Positions 46,186 through 54,114 of a stretch of DNA of 64,000 nucleotides are shown one piece after another. The translations under genes were made by a program, and so were the position numbers. Position 1 is the stretch's first letter; the number at the start of each line of letters is the position of its first letter. Origin of the DNA: SKLM01 sp964575455 (GTDB lineage Bacteria; Chloroflexota; Anaerolineae; B4-G1); assembly GCA_964575455.1 (NCBI GenBank), contig CAZNRX010000015.1:1-64000 (forward strand). The letters run 5' to 3'. Under the pieces are notes generated by a model. That model saw only the letters and a program-made list of their open reading frames with translations. It was not told where the DNA came from and did not search any database.

Positions 46186-46599
46186 TTATGCCTCTTCCCG
46201 CTCAAGCTCCTCAATGCGGCTGGTGATGGCCTCCAGCGACTCCCGGAGCCACTCAGCCTGTGTTCGCAGATAGGCCACCTCCTCCTCGGTCGACGGCGCG
46301 CCGTAGGGCGCATAGCCGACCGGGGGTGCCCCTGCGGGCGATGCGTCGTACCGGGGGCCCCCCAAGGGCACCCGGGGGCCGTAGTAACCGTATCCCCATC
46401 CGCGTCCGCGACCCCAGCCCCGGCCCCAGCCCCCACCCCAGCCGCCGCCTCGGCCGCGGCGCCACGCCATGCCGAGCCCTAGGCCCATGCGTGGCCCCGG
46501 GTTAGCGTAGCCTGGCGCATCGTATCCGGTGCAGTATCCTGCGCCTCGTCCTGTCATTGGGCCCATTCCCATGGGTCCTGTTCCATCTCCTGCTGGCAT
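46186..46599 (-). CDS. DUF5320 family protein with Gly-rich core and coiled coil
   Basis: The 137-residue protein starts with DGTGPMGMGPMTGRGAGYC, the DUF5320 N-terminal signature, continues with a Gly/Trp/Arg-rich middle and ends in a coiled coil (EEVAYLRTQAEWLRESLEAI). GGAGGTGAAAGG precedes the ATG. Its function is unknown; genes of this type often neighbour NifX-like and Mrp-like genes in anaerobes. Confidence 0.82.
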   Translation of the reverse strand: MPAGDGTGPMGMGPMTGRGAGYCTGYDAPGYANPGPRMGLGLGMAWRRGRGGGWGGGWGRGWGRGRGWGYGYYGPRVPLGGPRYDASPAGAPPVGYAPYGAPSTEEEVAYLRTQAEWLRESLEAITSRIEELEREEA

Positions 46600-46714
46600 G
46601 TCCTTTCACCTCCGTTCGTGATCGTCATCTGTGCTGTTGCTTGCTTGTACCTTAACCGTTCATCGTCTGCTCTTGTCTGGTCCCTAATCCGCGTCTCGCA
46701 GGCGGACCACAGTC

Positions 46715-46957
46715 CTACCGGCGACCTCGGCCCCTGCCGCGCCCACCGCGGAAGCCGCGCCCTCGGAGGCCTCTCAGGCCCCAGCGCGGACGCCCACGGC
46801 CGTAGACCTGGCCGTACGTTGGTGCCACCGGCGCCACGTTGGCCGGGCGGTTAGGAGCGTAACCCTGGGCAGCGGGGCTGTTGGGGTTGCACCATCCTCT
46901 GGCGCCCCCTGTCATCGGCCCTCTGCCGCTTGGTCCAGTTCCGTCAAACCCTGGCAT
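46715..46957 (-). CDS. DUF5320-like short protein
   Basis: The 80-residue product begins MPGFDGTGPSGRGPMTGGAR with a Cys (GWC) at the conserved position and ends in an Arg/Gly-rich tail (RGFRGGRGRGRGRR). It lacks the coiled coil of its neighbour. GAGGTGAGACAAG precedes the ATG. Confidence 0.75.
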   Translation of the reverse strand: MPGFDGTGPSGRGPMTGGARGWCNPNSPAAQGYAPNRPANVAPVAPTYGQVYGRGRPRWGLRGLRGRGFRGGRGRGRGRR

Positions 46958-47070
46958 CTTGTCTCACCTCCTCTCCAATTGTATCGATCGGCACACCGAT
47001 CTGTGGAGGAGACATCCCAACGTCTCTCGCGCAGACGGCGTGCTGCCTGCCTCACAGTTCCTGCTCTTGA

Positions 47071-47379
47071 TTAACGCCGCGTGAACCATCGACCACGGTG
47101 CTCACGATGACCTCGCCTTGGCCGCCAGGTGCGTCGAGTCACCAAGGGAGGGCGATACCACCACAGGGCTGGCGCCTGGGGTGGTCGGGGCCAACCTGCC
47201 ACTGCACTGGACAACGGTGCTAGGTGGATTGGCCGACCCTGCTGCCCGGCGAAGCCGATGACCCGCTCTCTTTCAGCGTGCTCGGCCGAGCCCTCGTCGG
47301 GGAGCTTCACGGCACAGTATCCCTCGCCGCGGCCCGTGAACGGCCCCTCGCCTCGCGGCCCTGTTCCATCGAATCCTGG
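47071..47379 (-). CDS. DUF5320-like protein with divergent C-terminus
   Basis: The first 25 residues, MPGFDGTGPRGEGPFTGRGE then GYC, match its two neighbours. The remaining ~75 residues (Pro/Arg/Trp-rich) have no similarity to either. GAGGGAGGTGAG lies before the ATG at 47379. The conserved tip with a free C-terminal part suggests either that only the tip matters or that the rest has decayed. Confidence 0.7.
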   Translation of the reverse strand, partial: PGFDGTGPRGEGPFTGRGEGYCAVKLPDEGSAEHAERERVIGFAGQQGRPIHLAPLSSAVAGWPRPPQAPALWWYRPPLVTRRTWRPRRGHREHRGRWFTRR

Positions 47380-47399
47380 CATAAGACTCACCTCCCTCA

Positions 47400-47843
47400 T
47401 CAGTTGTACGCCAGACGGATCTCCTCATCACCCAGCACCTGCGCGATGCGCTGTTGCCACACCGACGACTCCCACGTGCCCAGCTCGCTGTGCGTCAGAT
47501 AGTAGCTCTGCGGGATCGGATGGGTGCCGATGACCACATCCAGATCGTACTTGGCCGGGATGAAGTCGCAGAACGCCTGCAGGCGCGGGCATGGTGGGTA
47601 GCCCACCACCAGCCCGGTGGCCAGGTGGATCACCTCCGCGCCGTTTTTCTTCATCTCCGCCGGGGCGTACTCCACGTTGCCGCCTGGGCATCCTCCACAG
47701 GTGGCGTATCCCACCAGCTCGACCTCCTCCCCTTCGTATTGCGCGAACGCGCCCTCGCGATTCCGCAGCGAGCGCAGGCACTTCCCGCCAGCACAGGTGT
47801 GATAGCGGTGACAGATGATGATGCCAATGCGTTTCACGGTCAT
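47400..47843 (-). CDS. CGGC-domain protein
   Basis: The 147-residue protein reads KRIGIIICHRYHTCAGGKCL and contains YATCGGCPGGN, the CGGC motif for which the family is named; more Cys (PPCPRLQAFC) follow. Such proteins are thought to bind a metal or metal cluster. The ATG at 47843 overlaps the DUF89 stop in ATGA; the GTG two codons later (47837) has better spacing to AAGGAG and is an alternative start. Confidence 0.82.
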   Translation of the reverse strand: MTVKRIGIIICHRYHTCAGGKCLRSLRNREGAFAQYEGEEVELVGYATCGGCPGGNVEYAPAEMKKNGAEVIHLATGLVVGYPPCPRLQAFCDFIPAKYDLDVVIGTHPIPQSYYLTHSELGTWESSVWQQRIAQVLGDEEIRLAYN

Positions 47844-48718
47844 ATCTCCTTCTCGCGTCGGCGCACAGCGTCCCGGCCTCGACCCTGACGAAGGATCATG
47901 CTTCGCATCGGCACACCGGCGTCCCGAGCGAGGACGGGGCACTTGGCTTGGAGCAGGAAGAAGACCCGCGGTCCCGCACTGCTCAGCGTCTCGTAGTTTG
48001 CCTGCCCCTTGGCAATAACTAGCGGTGCCTCATCGTATGCTTGCCGGAACGACTCCGAGCACGTCTCCAGCAGCGTGCCCGGCGCGTCTGAGCCATTGCT
48101 CATCAGCTCCGCCACCTGGTCCAGCCCCGCGGCTCGTGCGTCCTCCATCGTCGCGTCGTTAGCGATGGGCCTACCCTTCACGGCGTACGTGACCGGTGGA
48201 TCAATGGCCTGGATCAATAAGCGATCGAAGACTGTCTCGCCAGCGTTGTCGGCCAGGATGAGCACCCAAGCGGCCTCGTTCAGGGCCGCTTGTAGGGACT
48301 CGCTGTCGTCGACGGCGATCGGCTCGTCGAGCGCGCGCAGCACCTCGTCGCGCAGGTCGTACTGCCTGCCCGGGCGCGCATCAATGACGTTGCCCGCGAT
48401 GCTGAACCGCGCAGCGGTCTGAACTTGGTCATCCGCATCATTCAGCATGCGCTTCATCCACGGCATAAGCTCCAGTGCCTCCTGGGTGCTCCGCGTCTTT
48501 ACCTCTCGGTATGGATCCTCGTTGGTTGTCTCCTCGCGCACGATACGGTGAACGGGTTGACTGATCTGTGGAGGCTTGCTGGTCACTGGAACGTCCTTGA
48601 GCACATCGAGAACCCGTTCCAGGATCTCCCTCTGCTGTCGCTCGTTGGCTCCGGCCATGCGGGCTGCCTCTACAGCCTGCCCCAGCATGCAGGGATAGCA
48701 TTCAAGGTAGGTTCTCAC
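47840..48718 (-). CDS. DUF89/ARMT1-like metal-dependent phosphatase
   Basis: The 292-residue protein has an N-terminal YLECYPCMLGQAVEAARM with a CxxC-like pair and the DUF89 catalytic blocks LILADNAGETVFDRLLI, KGRPIANDATMEDA and IAKGQANYETL. Members are metal-dependent phosphatases that clear damaged metabolites. The GTG start overlaps the mrp stop in GTGA, and its stop overlaps the CGGC start in ATGA. The three genes are thus tightly coupled. Confidence 0.88.
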   Translation of the reverse strand: MRTYLECYPCMLGQAVEAARMAGANERQQREILERVLDVLKDVPVTSKPPQISQPVHRIVREETTNEDPYREVKTRSTQEALELMPWMKRMLNDADDQVQTAARFSIAGNVIDARPGRQYDLRDEVLRALDEPIAVDDSESLQAALNEAAWVLILADNAGETVFDRLLIQAIDPPVTYAVKGRPIANDATMEDARAAGLDQVAELMSNGSDAPGTLLETCSESFRQAYDEAPLVIAKGQANYETLSSAGPRVFFLLQAKCPVLARDAGVPMRSMILRQGRGRDAVRRREKEI

Positions 48719-49788
48719 CCGTCGTTCTCCTCGGAGATGTCCTCCGCCCCCAGGCGCTGCACCACCTGCTCCGCGATCGGCTCGAATGCCTCCGCGTCGT
48801 AATCCTCGATTTTCCCCACGTCGCAGTGGCGGGAGAGCTCCGGATCCAATGGGATCTGCCCCAACAGCGGCACGCCCAACCCCGTCGCTGTATAGGCCGC
48901 CTGACTCGGTCCGAAGACCTCGATCCTGGCTCCACAGTCTGGGCAGGTGGCGTAGCTCATGTCCTCCACCAGGCCTAGGATGGGCACCTTCATCTGCTCC
49001 ACCATGCGCGCTGCCTTGCGCACCACCATGCCGGCCAGGTCCTGCGGCGACGTCACCAGCACCACCCCGCTGAGCGGGATCGACTGCATCACCGTCAGGG
49101 ATGCGTCCGACGTGCCCGGGGGCAGGTCCACCACCAGGTAGTCGAGCTTGCCCCAGGTCACCTCGTTCCAGAACTGCTTGATGGCGCCGCTGATCAAGGG
49201 CCCGCGCCAGATCACGGCTTGATCCTCGCTCGGCAGCAGCAGGTTGATGGACATCAGTTTGATCCCATGCTGCGTCTTTACAGGCTCGATGCCCTGCGGG
49301 CTTCCCTTGGGCCGCTGATTGACGCCAAACATCTTCGGCTGACTCGGGCCGGTGATGTCGGCATCGAGCACACCCACCCGGCGCCCGCTCCGATTGAGCG
49401 CCACCGCTAGGAGCGCCGTCACCGACGACTTCCCCACGCCGCCCTTGCCGCTCAGCACAGCTACCGTGTGCTTGATCTCGTTCGAGGCCTGAGCTGGCTT
49501 TGGCCCGCCCTCGGCCTCCGTCATAAACGCGGCGCGCTGCCTCTGGCTCATCTCCACCGATTCCACGTCCACGTCGAGATCAGGGTCCAGCTCCGCCAGT
49601 GCGCCGCGGATGCCGCGCACCAGATCGTCCGCGATGGGTATCTCCTTGAAGGGCAGCGCCAGCGTGACCCGTACGTCGTCGCCGTCGCTGGCGACGTCCG
49701 TGATCATACCCAGCGACACCAGGTCGCGTTCCATCTCGGGGTGTTCCACCCCGCGCAATGCGTCCAATATCTGTTCCTTATCTGTCAT
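48715..49788 (-). CDS. mrp: Mrp/NBP35-family Fe-S cluster carrier ATPase
   Basis: The 357-residue protein has an N-terminal MIP18/DUF59-type domain (ILDALRGVEHPEMERDLVSL), a Walker A motif SGKGGVGKSS, VLDADITGPSQPKMFG, LVVDLPPGTSDASLT and the C-terminal C-PD-C pair that bridges the cluster in the dimer. It assembles or carries Fe-S clusters. The ATG at 49788 follows GGGAGACA. It leads the coupled mrp-DUF89-CGGC genes. Confidence 0.92.
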   Translation of the reverse strand: MTDKEQILDALRGVEHPEMERDLVSLGMITDVASDGDDVRVTLALPFKEIPIADDLVRGIRGALAELDPDLDVDVESVEMSQRQRAAFMTEAEGGPKPAQASNEIKHTVAVLSGKGGVGKSSVTALLAVALNRSGRRVGVLDADITGPSQPKMFGVNQRPKGSPQGIEPVKTQHGIKLMSINLLLPSEDQAVIWRGPLISGAIKQFWNEVTWGKLDYLVVDLPPGTSDASLTVMQSIPLSGVVLVTSPQDLAGMVVRKAARMVEQMKVPILGLVEDMSYATCPDCGARIEVFGPSQAAYTATGLGVPLLGQIPLDPELSRHCDVGKIEDYDAEAFEPIAEQVVQRLGAEDISEENDG

Positions 49789-49886
49789 TGTCTCCCTCGT
49801 TGCTCTATCGATTGTGCGATCAAGCAAGGCCGCCACCTGCGTTGTCTCCTGATCGCCGATTCAGCGGCTGTTCTTGGCGCGGCCCC

Positions 49887-50282
49887 TCAATGATGCTCGC
49901 CCTTGCCTTCGTCCATGTGCTTCTGGTAGGTGCCCAGGACGTGGTTGATCATGCCGCGCGTCTCCTGCAGATCCCGGGTCCACCAGCGCAGCACCTCGTC
50001 GCCCAGCTCGGTCAGGCGGTAGACGCGGCGGGGAGGCCCCTGGGTCTGCTCCTCGTCCCAGCTAGAGGCCACCCATCCCTTCTCCTCCATGCCGCGCAGC
50101 GCTCGATAGACGGCGCTGGTGTCCAGGTCGTGCAGGCCGTACTCCTCCAGTCCATCGATTAACGTGTAGCCGTGCCCCGGGCCGTGATGTAGAAGAAGCA
50201 GCAGCGTCGGCTCTAGGAACCGTATCGCACGGCGCGAGTATCCTCGCTGTCGCCACCTTCGCCCTTGCCCTCGTCCACGCAT
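49887..50282 (-). CDS. PadR-family transcriptional regulator
   Basis: The 131-residue protein has the PadR winged helix: FLEPTLLLLLHHGPGHGYTL, DTSAVYRALRGMEEKGWV and PPRRVYRLTELGDEVL, followed by a dimerising helix. PadR proteins are usually repressors of their own and adjacent genes. GGAGGAAATAGG precedes the ATG. The promoter just upstream overlaps a long palindrome, which supports autoregulation. An ABC permease remnant upstream may have been another target. Confidence 0.9.
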   Translation of the reverse strand: MRGRGQGRRWRQRGYSRRAIRFLEPTLLLLLHHGPGHGYTLIDGLEEYGLHDLDTSAVYRALRGMEEKGWVASSWDEEQTQGPPRRVYRLTELGDEVLRWWTRDLQETRGMINHVLGTYQKHMDEGKGEHH

Positions 50283-50323
50283 CTCCTATTTCCTCCGTTC
50301 TGCTGTCTCTCTTAAGCGGTGTA

Positions 50324-50352
50324 AGTATAGCACACTATGTGTAATTTGTCAA
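50324..50352 (-). promoter_or_regulatory. Consensus sigma70-type promoter of padR
   Basis: On the minus strand TTGACA (50352-50347), a 17-base spacer and TATACT (50329-50324) form a near-perfect promoter about 42 bases ahead of the padR ATG. Confidence 0.82.
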
Positions 50353-50368
50353 TAGACAATCCACATAG
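50335..50368. promoter_or_regulatory. Palindromic operator overlapping the padR promoter
   Basis: CTATGTG (50335-50341) and CACATAG (50362-50368) are exact inverted copies, with an inner TTGTC-AATA-GACAA palindrome (50346-50359). The -35 box lies inside. The ATGTG/CACAT arms resemble known PadR sites. Confidence 0.65.
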
Positions 50369-50473
50369 ACCCGGTAGACCGAATCAACGGCGCCCAGGGA
50401 TACACGGGCAGGGTGAACGCCAGCCCGATTGGTTGAAAGGAAGCTATGCGGTGATTAGGTGGGAGGGGAAGGG

Positions 50474-50620
50474 CTACTCGTACTTCAGTGCGGCGATGGG
50501 ATCCAGTGAGGCTGCCTGCACGGCCAGATAGACGCCCGAGACCACGCCCACCAGGGTGGAGAACACCAGCGCGCAGATGGGCAGCCACAGGCGCGCGTGG
50601 ATGGCAACGTCATCGTATGC
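50474..50620 (-). pseudogene. C-terminal remnant of a MacB/FtsX-type ABC permease
   Basis: The last about 45 codons, ARLWLPICALVFSTLVGVVS then GVYLAVQAASLDPIAALKYE, are the standard end of MacB-like permeases (final helix plus the AxxxDPxxALxYE tail). Upstream the frame loses similarity, so nearly all of the roughly 400-residue protein is missing. It lies beside padR, a usual partner of ABC transporters. Confidence 0.68.
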
Positions 50621-50693
50621 CCGACCGAGAAGGGCAGCGATCCCGTCGACACCTCCAACGTGTCCATTCCGTTGCTTGAAGGCAGCCTTGCCG

Positions 50694-52145
50694 TCAAAGC
50701 TGCGGCCGTTCGCCCTCCTCCGGGGCATCAAGCGGACAGACCTGATCCACCGTGATTCGCTCCGTGCCGTAGCCGTACCACTGGAAGAAGATCGCCTCTT
50801 CGGGCTGCTGCGCCACCAGGTCCTCCATCGCGGAACAGGCCTCGACGGCGTCGCCTGTGTCGCCGTAGACCCCGAGCAGCCGCTCCGCCGCGTCGGTGTA
50901 GACGTTCGGTTCCATGAAGTCGTGACCCCGGGCCTGATCGAGCGTCGCCTCCATCTGTGCCACGTCGCTGCGCTGCGCGTGAACCAGCATCACCTCGATG
51001 GCAGCGTAGCTGACGATGCGCTGCCTATCGACCTCCTCCACCGGGATCATCGAGCTCTCGAAGTCCGGATCATTCACCACCTGGGCAGCCAGCTCTAACG
51101 CTCGCTCCCAGCTTCCCTCCGCCAGCGCCGCGTTCGCGTCCAGCATCAGGTAGTAGGGATGGTCCGAGGGGTTCGGTATGTCCTCCACCAGCCGGTAGGC
51201 GCCATCCTGCCAGTCGAAGATCAGCGTGTGCTGGCGCTGCAGGCCCGCGCCGGCGGACCCGAAGGTGCCGCCGTGCATCGTGAACTCCACGATCCCGTCC
51301 CCGTCGCGGTCCTCGATCGTCAGATCGGTGTAGGACTGACTGATCGGGTCCGCGGCGAGATCGTGCCATCTCACCCCGTCCCAGCGCCCGACGGTGAGCC
51401 CTGTGAAGCAGGTGTGGGCGCCGCACCAGCGCTGCTCGATCAGCACCTCCGTTTCGCCGTCGTCGTTCATGTCCTCGATGCGTCTTAGCCTGGGGAACTG
51501 CATCTGCACCTCGTGAGGCGGCGCGCCGCGGATCACGTACCGCGGCTTAAAAAGCCCCTCGTCCACGTCGAAGATCACGACGTAGGCCGGACACAGGGTT
51601 GCACCACAACCGCGCTCCGGCACCGGCAGGCTCATTAGCCATTCGGCAGCTCCATCCCCGTCCGGATCGGCGGACCTGGCCCAGGTGACGGATGACGGCT
51701 CCGCCTGCGGGTTGTCGGCAGGCGTCGACCAGGTGATGAGGGTGTTCAGCACTGCCTCCAGGCTCTCCTCGCTGTTGAGCATGGCCGTTACGAGTTCCAC
51801 GTAGTCTCGCACCCACGCCTCTACATCCTCTGCAGCCGGGTCGGGCGGCGGAGGTGGGGTTGGCTGGAAATCGGGAGGCGGCGGCGTCACCTCGCCCTTT
51901 GGGACCAGCGGATCCTGCGGGGTCGGGGTTAACGTCGGTGTCGGGGGCACGGGGGTTGGGGTTTCCGTCGGGGTCGGTGTTTCTGTTGGCGTCGGCGTAG
52001 GGGTAGGGGGCACCGGCGTCTCCGTCGGCGGCACCGGCGTTGCTGATGGCGTGGGGGCGGCCGTCGGCGTGCAGGCGACCAGCATCAGGAGCGCGAGCGG
52101 CGCCAGCCGCCCGATGTGCAGGAAGCGTCGCTTCACGGTTGCCAC
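50694..52145 (-). CDS. Lipoprotein with Thr/Pro stalk and FG-GAP-like region
   Basis: The 483-residue protein has a lipoprotein signal (LAPLALLMLVACTP), a long PTPT linker to about residue 100, and a globular part with calcium-type DxDGDG motifs (SADPDGDGAAEWL, EDRDGDGIVEFTM) resembling VCBS/FG-GAP units, then helical TPR-like sequence (NAALAEGSWERALELAAQVV). It is likely an outer-surface protein; function unknown. The GTG at 52145 follows GAGGAGGTCCCT. Confidence 0.82.
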   Translation of the reverse strand: MATVKRRFLHIGRLAPLALLMLVACTPTAAPTPSATPVPPTETPVPPTPTPTPTETPTPTETPTPVPPTPTLTPTPQDPLVPKGEVTPPPPDFQPTPPPPPDPAAEDVEAWVRDYVELVTAMLNSEESLEAVLNTLITWSTPADNPQAEPSSVTWARSADPDGDGAAEWLMSLPVPERGCGATLCPAYVVIFDVDEGLFKPRYVIRGAPPHEVQMQFPRLRRIEDMNDDGETEVLIEQRWCGAHTCFTGLTVGRWDGVRWHDLAADPISQSYTDLTIEDRDGDGIVEFTMHGGTFGSAGAGLQRQHTLIFDWQDGAYRLVEDIPNPSDHPYYLMLDANAALAEGSWERALELAAQVVNDPDFESSMIPVEEVDRQRIVSYAAIEVMLVHAQRSDVAQMEATLDQARGHDFMEPNVYTDAAERLLGVYGDTGDAVEACSAMEDLVAQQPEEAIFFQWYGYGTERITVDQVCPLDAPEEGERPQL

Positions 52146-52298
52146 AGGGACCTCCTCAACATGAGCTGACGTCGGTCATCCGCCGGTGGTGGACCATGCC
52201 CACCGATGCAAGTTGAAAGTACGACCGGGCGAGCGCCTGCCGCAACGAGACGGGCCACCAACCGGGGGAGGCTGGTGGCCTGTCTTATCGTGGCTGCT

Positions 52299-52820
52299 TC
52301 AGAACGCCGGGGCCAGGATCAGCTCCCGCGCTCCCTCCCACGGCACCTCCGTGCTGGACGACTCCGCGGGCTCGTTGTCCACGTCGAGCGTGAACGTCTC
52401 GCGGACGCCGTTGACGTCCACCGTGTACGTGCCCGCCGGCAGCCCGTAGATGTCGAGCTCGATGCGCTCCTCAAAGGGGACCAGCGCCTGGGTGCACATC
52501 GCGTCTCTATCGCGCACGGTGGTGATCTCCACTGTGAACGTCTTGCTCTCCGCGTCGAAGTCGGTTGTCACATCGTCGATCTCCGTGCAACCGTCGCGCA
52601 GGTTCCCCCGCGCCACGGCGGCCACCTGAACCGGGAAGCTTTCCATGATCAGCAGCTCTACTTGATCCACGTCCGCCTTGCCGTGGATCACGTCGCTGCC
52701 CGGGGACTCGCCGCTGCCCGGCTCCGCCGGTGTCGCCACTGGCAGCACGGCGCAGCCCGTCAGCAGCGACACCAGCAGGATACCTACACCTGTGCCTTGC
52801 ATCAAACGTGAACCTAACAT
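52299..52820 (-). CDS. Small secreted lipoprotein
   Basis: The 173-residue protein has a lipoprotein signal (GVGILLVSLLTGCAV) and a beta-rich domain: VELLIMESFPVQVAAVARGN, CTEIDDV, MCTQALVPFEERIELDIYGL and PAGTYTVDVNG. Two conserved Cys may form a disulfide. No functional assignment is possible. GGGAGGGTTAGACA lies before the ATG. Confidence 0.8.
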   Translation of the reverse strand: MLGSRLMQGTGVGILLVSLLTGCAVLPVATPAEPGSGESPGSDVIHGKADVDQVELLIMESFPVQVAAVARGNLRDGCTEIDDVTTDFDAESKTFTVEITTVRDRDAMCTQALVPFEERIELDIYGLPAGTYTVDVNGVRETFTLDVDNEPAESSSTEVPWEGARELILAPAF

Positions 52821-52940
52821 TGTCTAACCCTCCCAAAAACACTCGTCGTTATCCCAAAGATTCGGTCCTTCATCTCTTTAGACGTGTGACGAGCGGCCAA
52901 GGTTCCAACGGAGGGCGCGTGGAGAGGGGGAGAGGGCGGC

Positions 52941-53741
52941 TCAGAGAAGGCGAGGATTGAGCGCCTGCGTCGCGCCAGCCTCGAACGCCGTGTCGGGGGG
53001 GAGATCCTCCTGCTGCGCCGCTTGGCCGGCCAGCTGGTCGGCGCGTTCGTTACCAGGGCGGCCGGCGTGTCCTTTGACCCACCGGAACGTCACGTCGTGC
53101 TCGTCGCACAAAGCCAGCAGTCTGGCCCACAGATCGACGTTCTCCGCCGTCTCTCCGTTGGGCCTCTGCCAGCCGCGTCGCCGCCACTGCTCCGCCCAGC
53201 CCTCGTTGATCCCGTTCACCACGTACTGCGAGTCACTGTAGAGGACCACGGGAGGTGACGCCAATCCGAGGGCGGACGTCGCGCTTGAGCGGGGCTTCTT
53301 GAGGGCCTCCAGCGCTGCGATGCAGGCCATCAACTCCATGCGGTTGTTCGTCGTCATGCGGTAGCCGCCAGAGAGCTCCTTGCGGTGCCTGCCGAAGCGG
53401 AGCACGGCCCCGTAGCCACCGGGGCCCGGGTTGCCGATGGCGCCGCCGTCGGTGTAGACGATGACACGCTCGCCATCAGGAACGTCCTCGGAGGGCGCTT
53501 CCCCGTCTTGCAGGCCGGCGTATCCCAGCTCCTTCGCCAGGGCCTCCCCCAGCTCTGGCGGCAGCTCCTCCTCATCGAGGCTCCTCAGCCAGGCCAGGGC
53601 GTCCTCCCGCCGGGTGAAGCCCCTGTAGAGCGCGCCGGAGAAGCCCTGCACCTGTCTGGCCGCCCCGTCGTCGCCGGACCAGGTGCGGTAGATGCCCGGC
53701 CTCTGTCCCCTCACAACGATGTAGATCGTCTTCTTGGCCAT
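52941..53741 (-). CDS. rnhA: Ribonuclease HI with N-terminal viroplasmin-like RNA:DNA-hybrid binding domain
   Basis: Residues 1-50 (KTIYIVVRGQRPGIYRTWS, FTRREDALAWL) form the small viroplasmin-like domain that binds RNA:DNA hybrids. The RNase H domain has all acidic catalytic positions: YTDGGAIGNPGPGGYG, NNRMELMACIAAL, LYSDSQYVVNGI and GHAGRPGNERADQLA. The enzyme degrades RNA in hybrids in the cytoplasm. The frame extends upstream, but the ATG at 53741 matches the family start. Confidence 0.93.
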   Translation of the reverse strand: MAKKTIYIVVRGQRPGIYRTWSGDDGAARQVQGFSGALYRGFTRREDALAWLRSLDEEELPPELGEALAKELGYAGLQDGEAPSEDVPDGERVIVYTDGGAIGNPGPGGYGAVLRFGRHRKELSGGYRMTTNNRMELMACIAALEALKKPRSSATSALGLASPPVVLYSDSQYVVNGINEGWAEQWRRRGWQRPNGETAENVDLWARLLALCDEHDVTFRWVKGHAGRPGNERADQLAGQAAQQEDLPPDTAFEAGATQALNPRLL

Positions 53742-53749
53742 CGGTTGGG

Positions 53750-53869
53750 CTAAGCTTCGAGCATGTGGAAGATGCGCTTCCGATGCTCCGCCACGAAGTC
53801 CCAGAGCCGGAGCTCGGCCGGTGCCTTGGCGGCGGAGGCGAAGACCTGTACCTCGGAGCAATTCAGCAT
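53750..53869 (-). CDS. Short 39-residue frame with a strong ribosome binding site
   Basis: GAGGAGGAACCGAG precedes an ATG at 53869 that encodes LNCSEVQVFASAAKAPAELR followed by a short helix (LWDFVAEHRKRIFHMLEA). It ends eight bases before the RNase HI start. It may be a real small protein coupled to rnhA, or the joined ends of a deleted gene; I do not recognise a family. Confidence 0.35.
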   Translation of the reverse strand: MLNCSEVQVFASAAKAPAELRLWDFVAEHRKRIFHMLEA

Positions 53870-53928
53870 CTCGGTTCCTCCTCGTTGCGGCTAAGGCGTG
53901 CGCTGTGCATGGCCACGATCCCGCCGCT

Positions 53929-54114
53929 GGGACCGTCACGCTGCCATGGTACACGATATCGGGCGTCTCGGCCAGTGGGTGCGATGGTGGCGGCGAGATC
54001 TACAGCATAGTCGTCACACCGTGCTGGGACACCTATGAGCTGAAGGGCTACACGACCGAGGTCTACGGTGGATCGTACAGCGGCGAGGGGGTCACGGTTG
54101 GGGAGTGTCCTTGA
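53929..54114 (+). pseudogene. Possible 3' end of a lost secreted-protein gene
   Basis: An open frame with coding-like third-position bias reads VTLPWYTISGVSASGCDGGG, then EIYSIVVTPCWDTYELKGYT, and ends GEGVTVGECP. It has no start signal and runs tail to tail into the M24 peptidase gene. Probably a gene fragment. Confidence 0.35.

Noticed and set aside
45305..50282. Nitrogen fixation locus
   Set aside because: Only a NifX-type domain and an Mrp ATPase are present; no nifHDK, nifB, nifE or nifN was seen.
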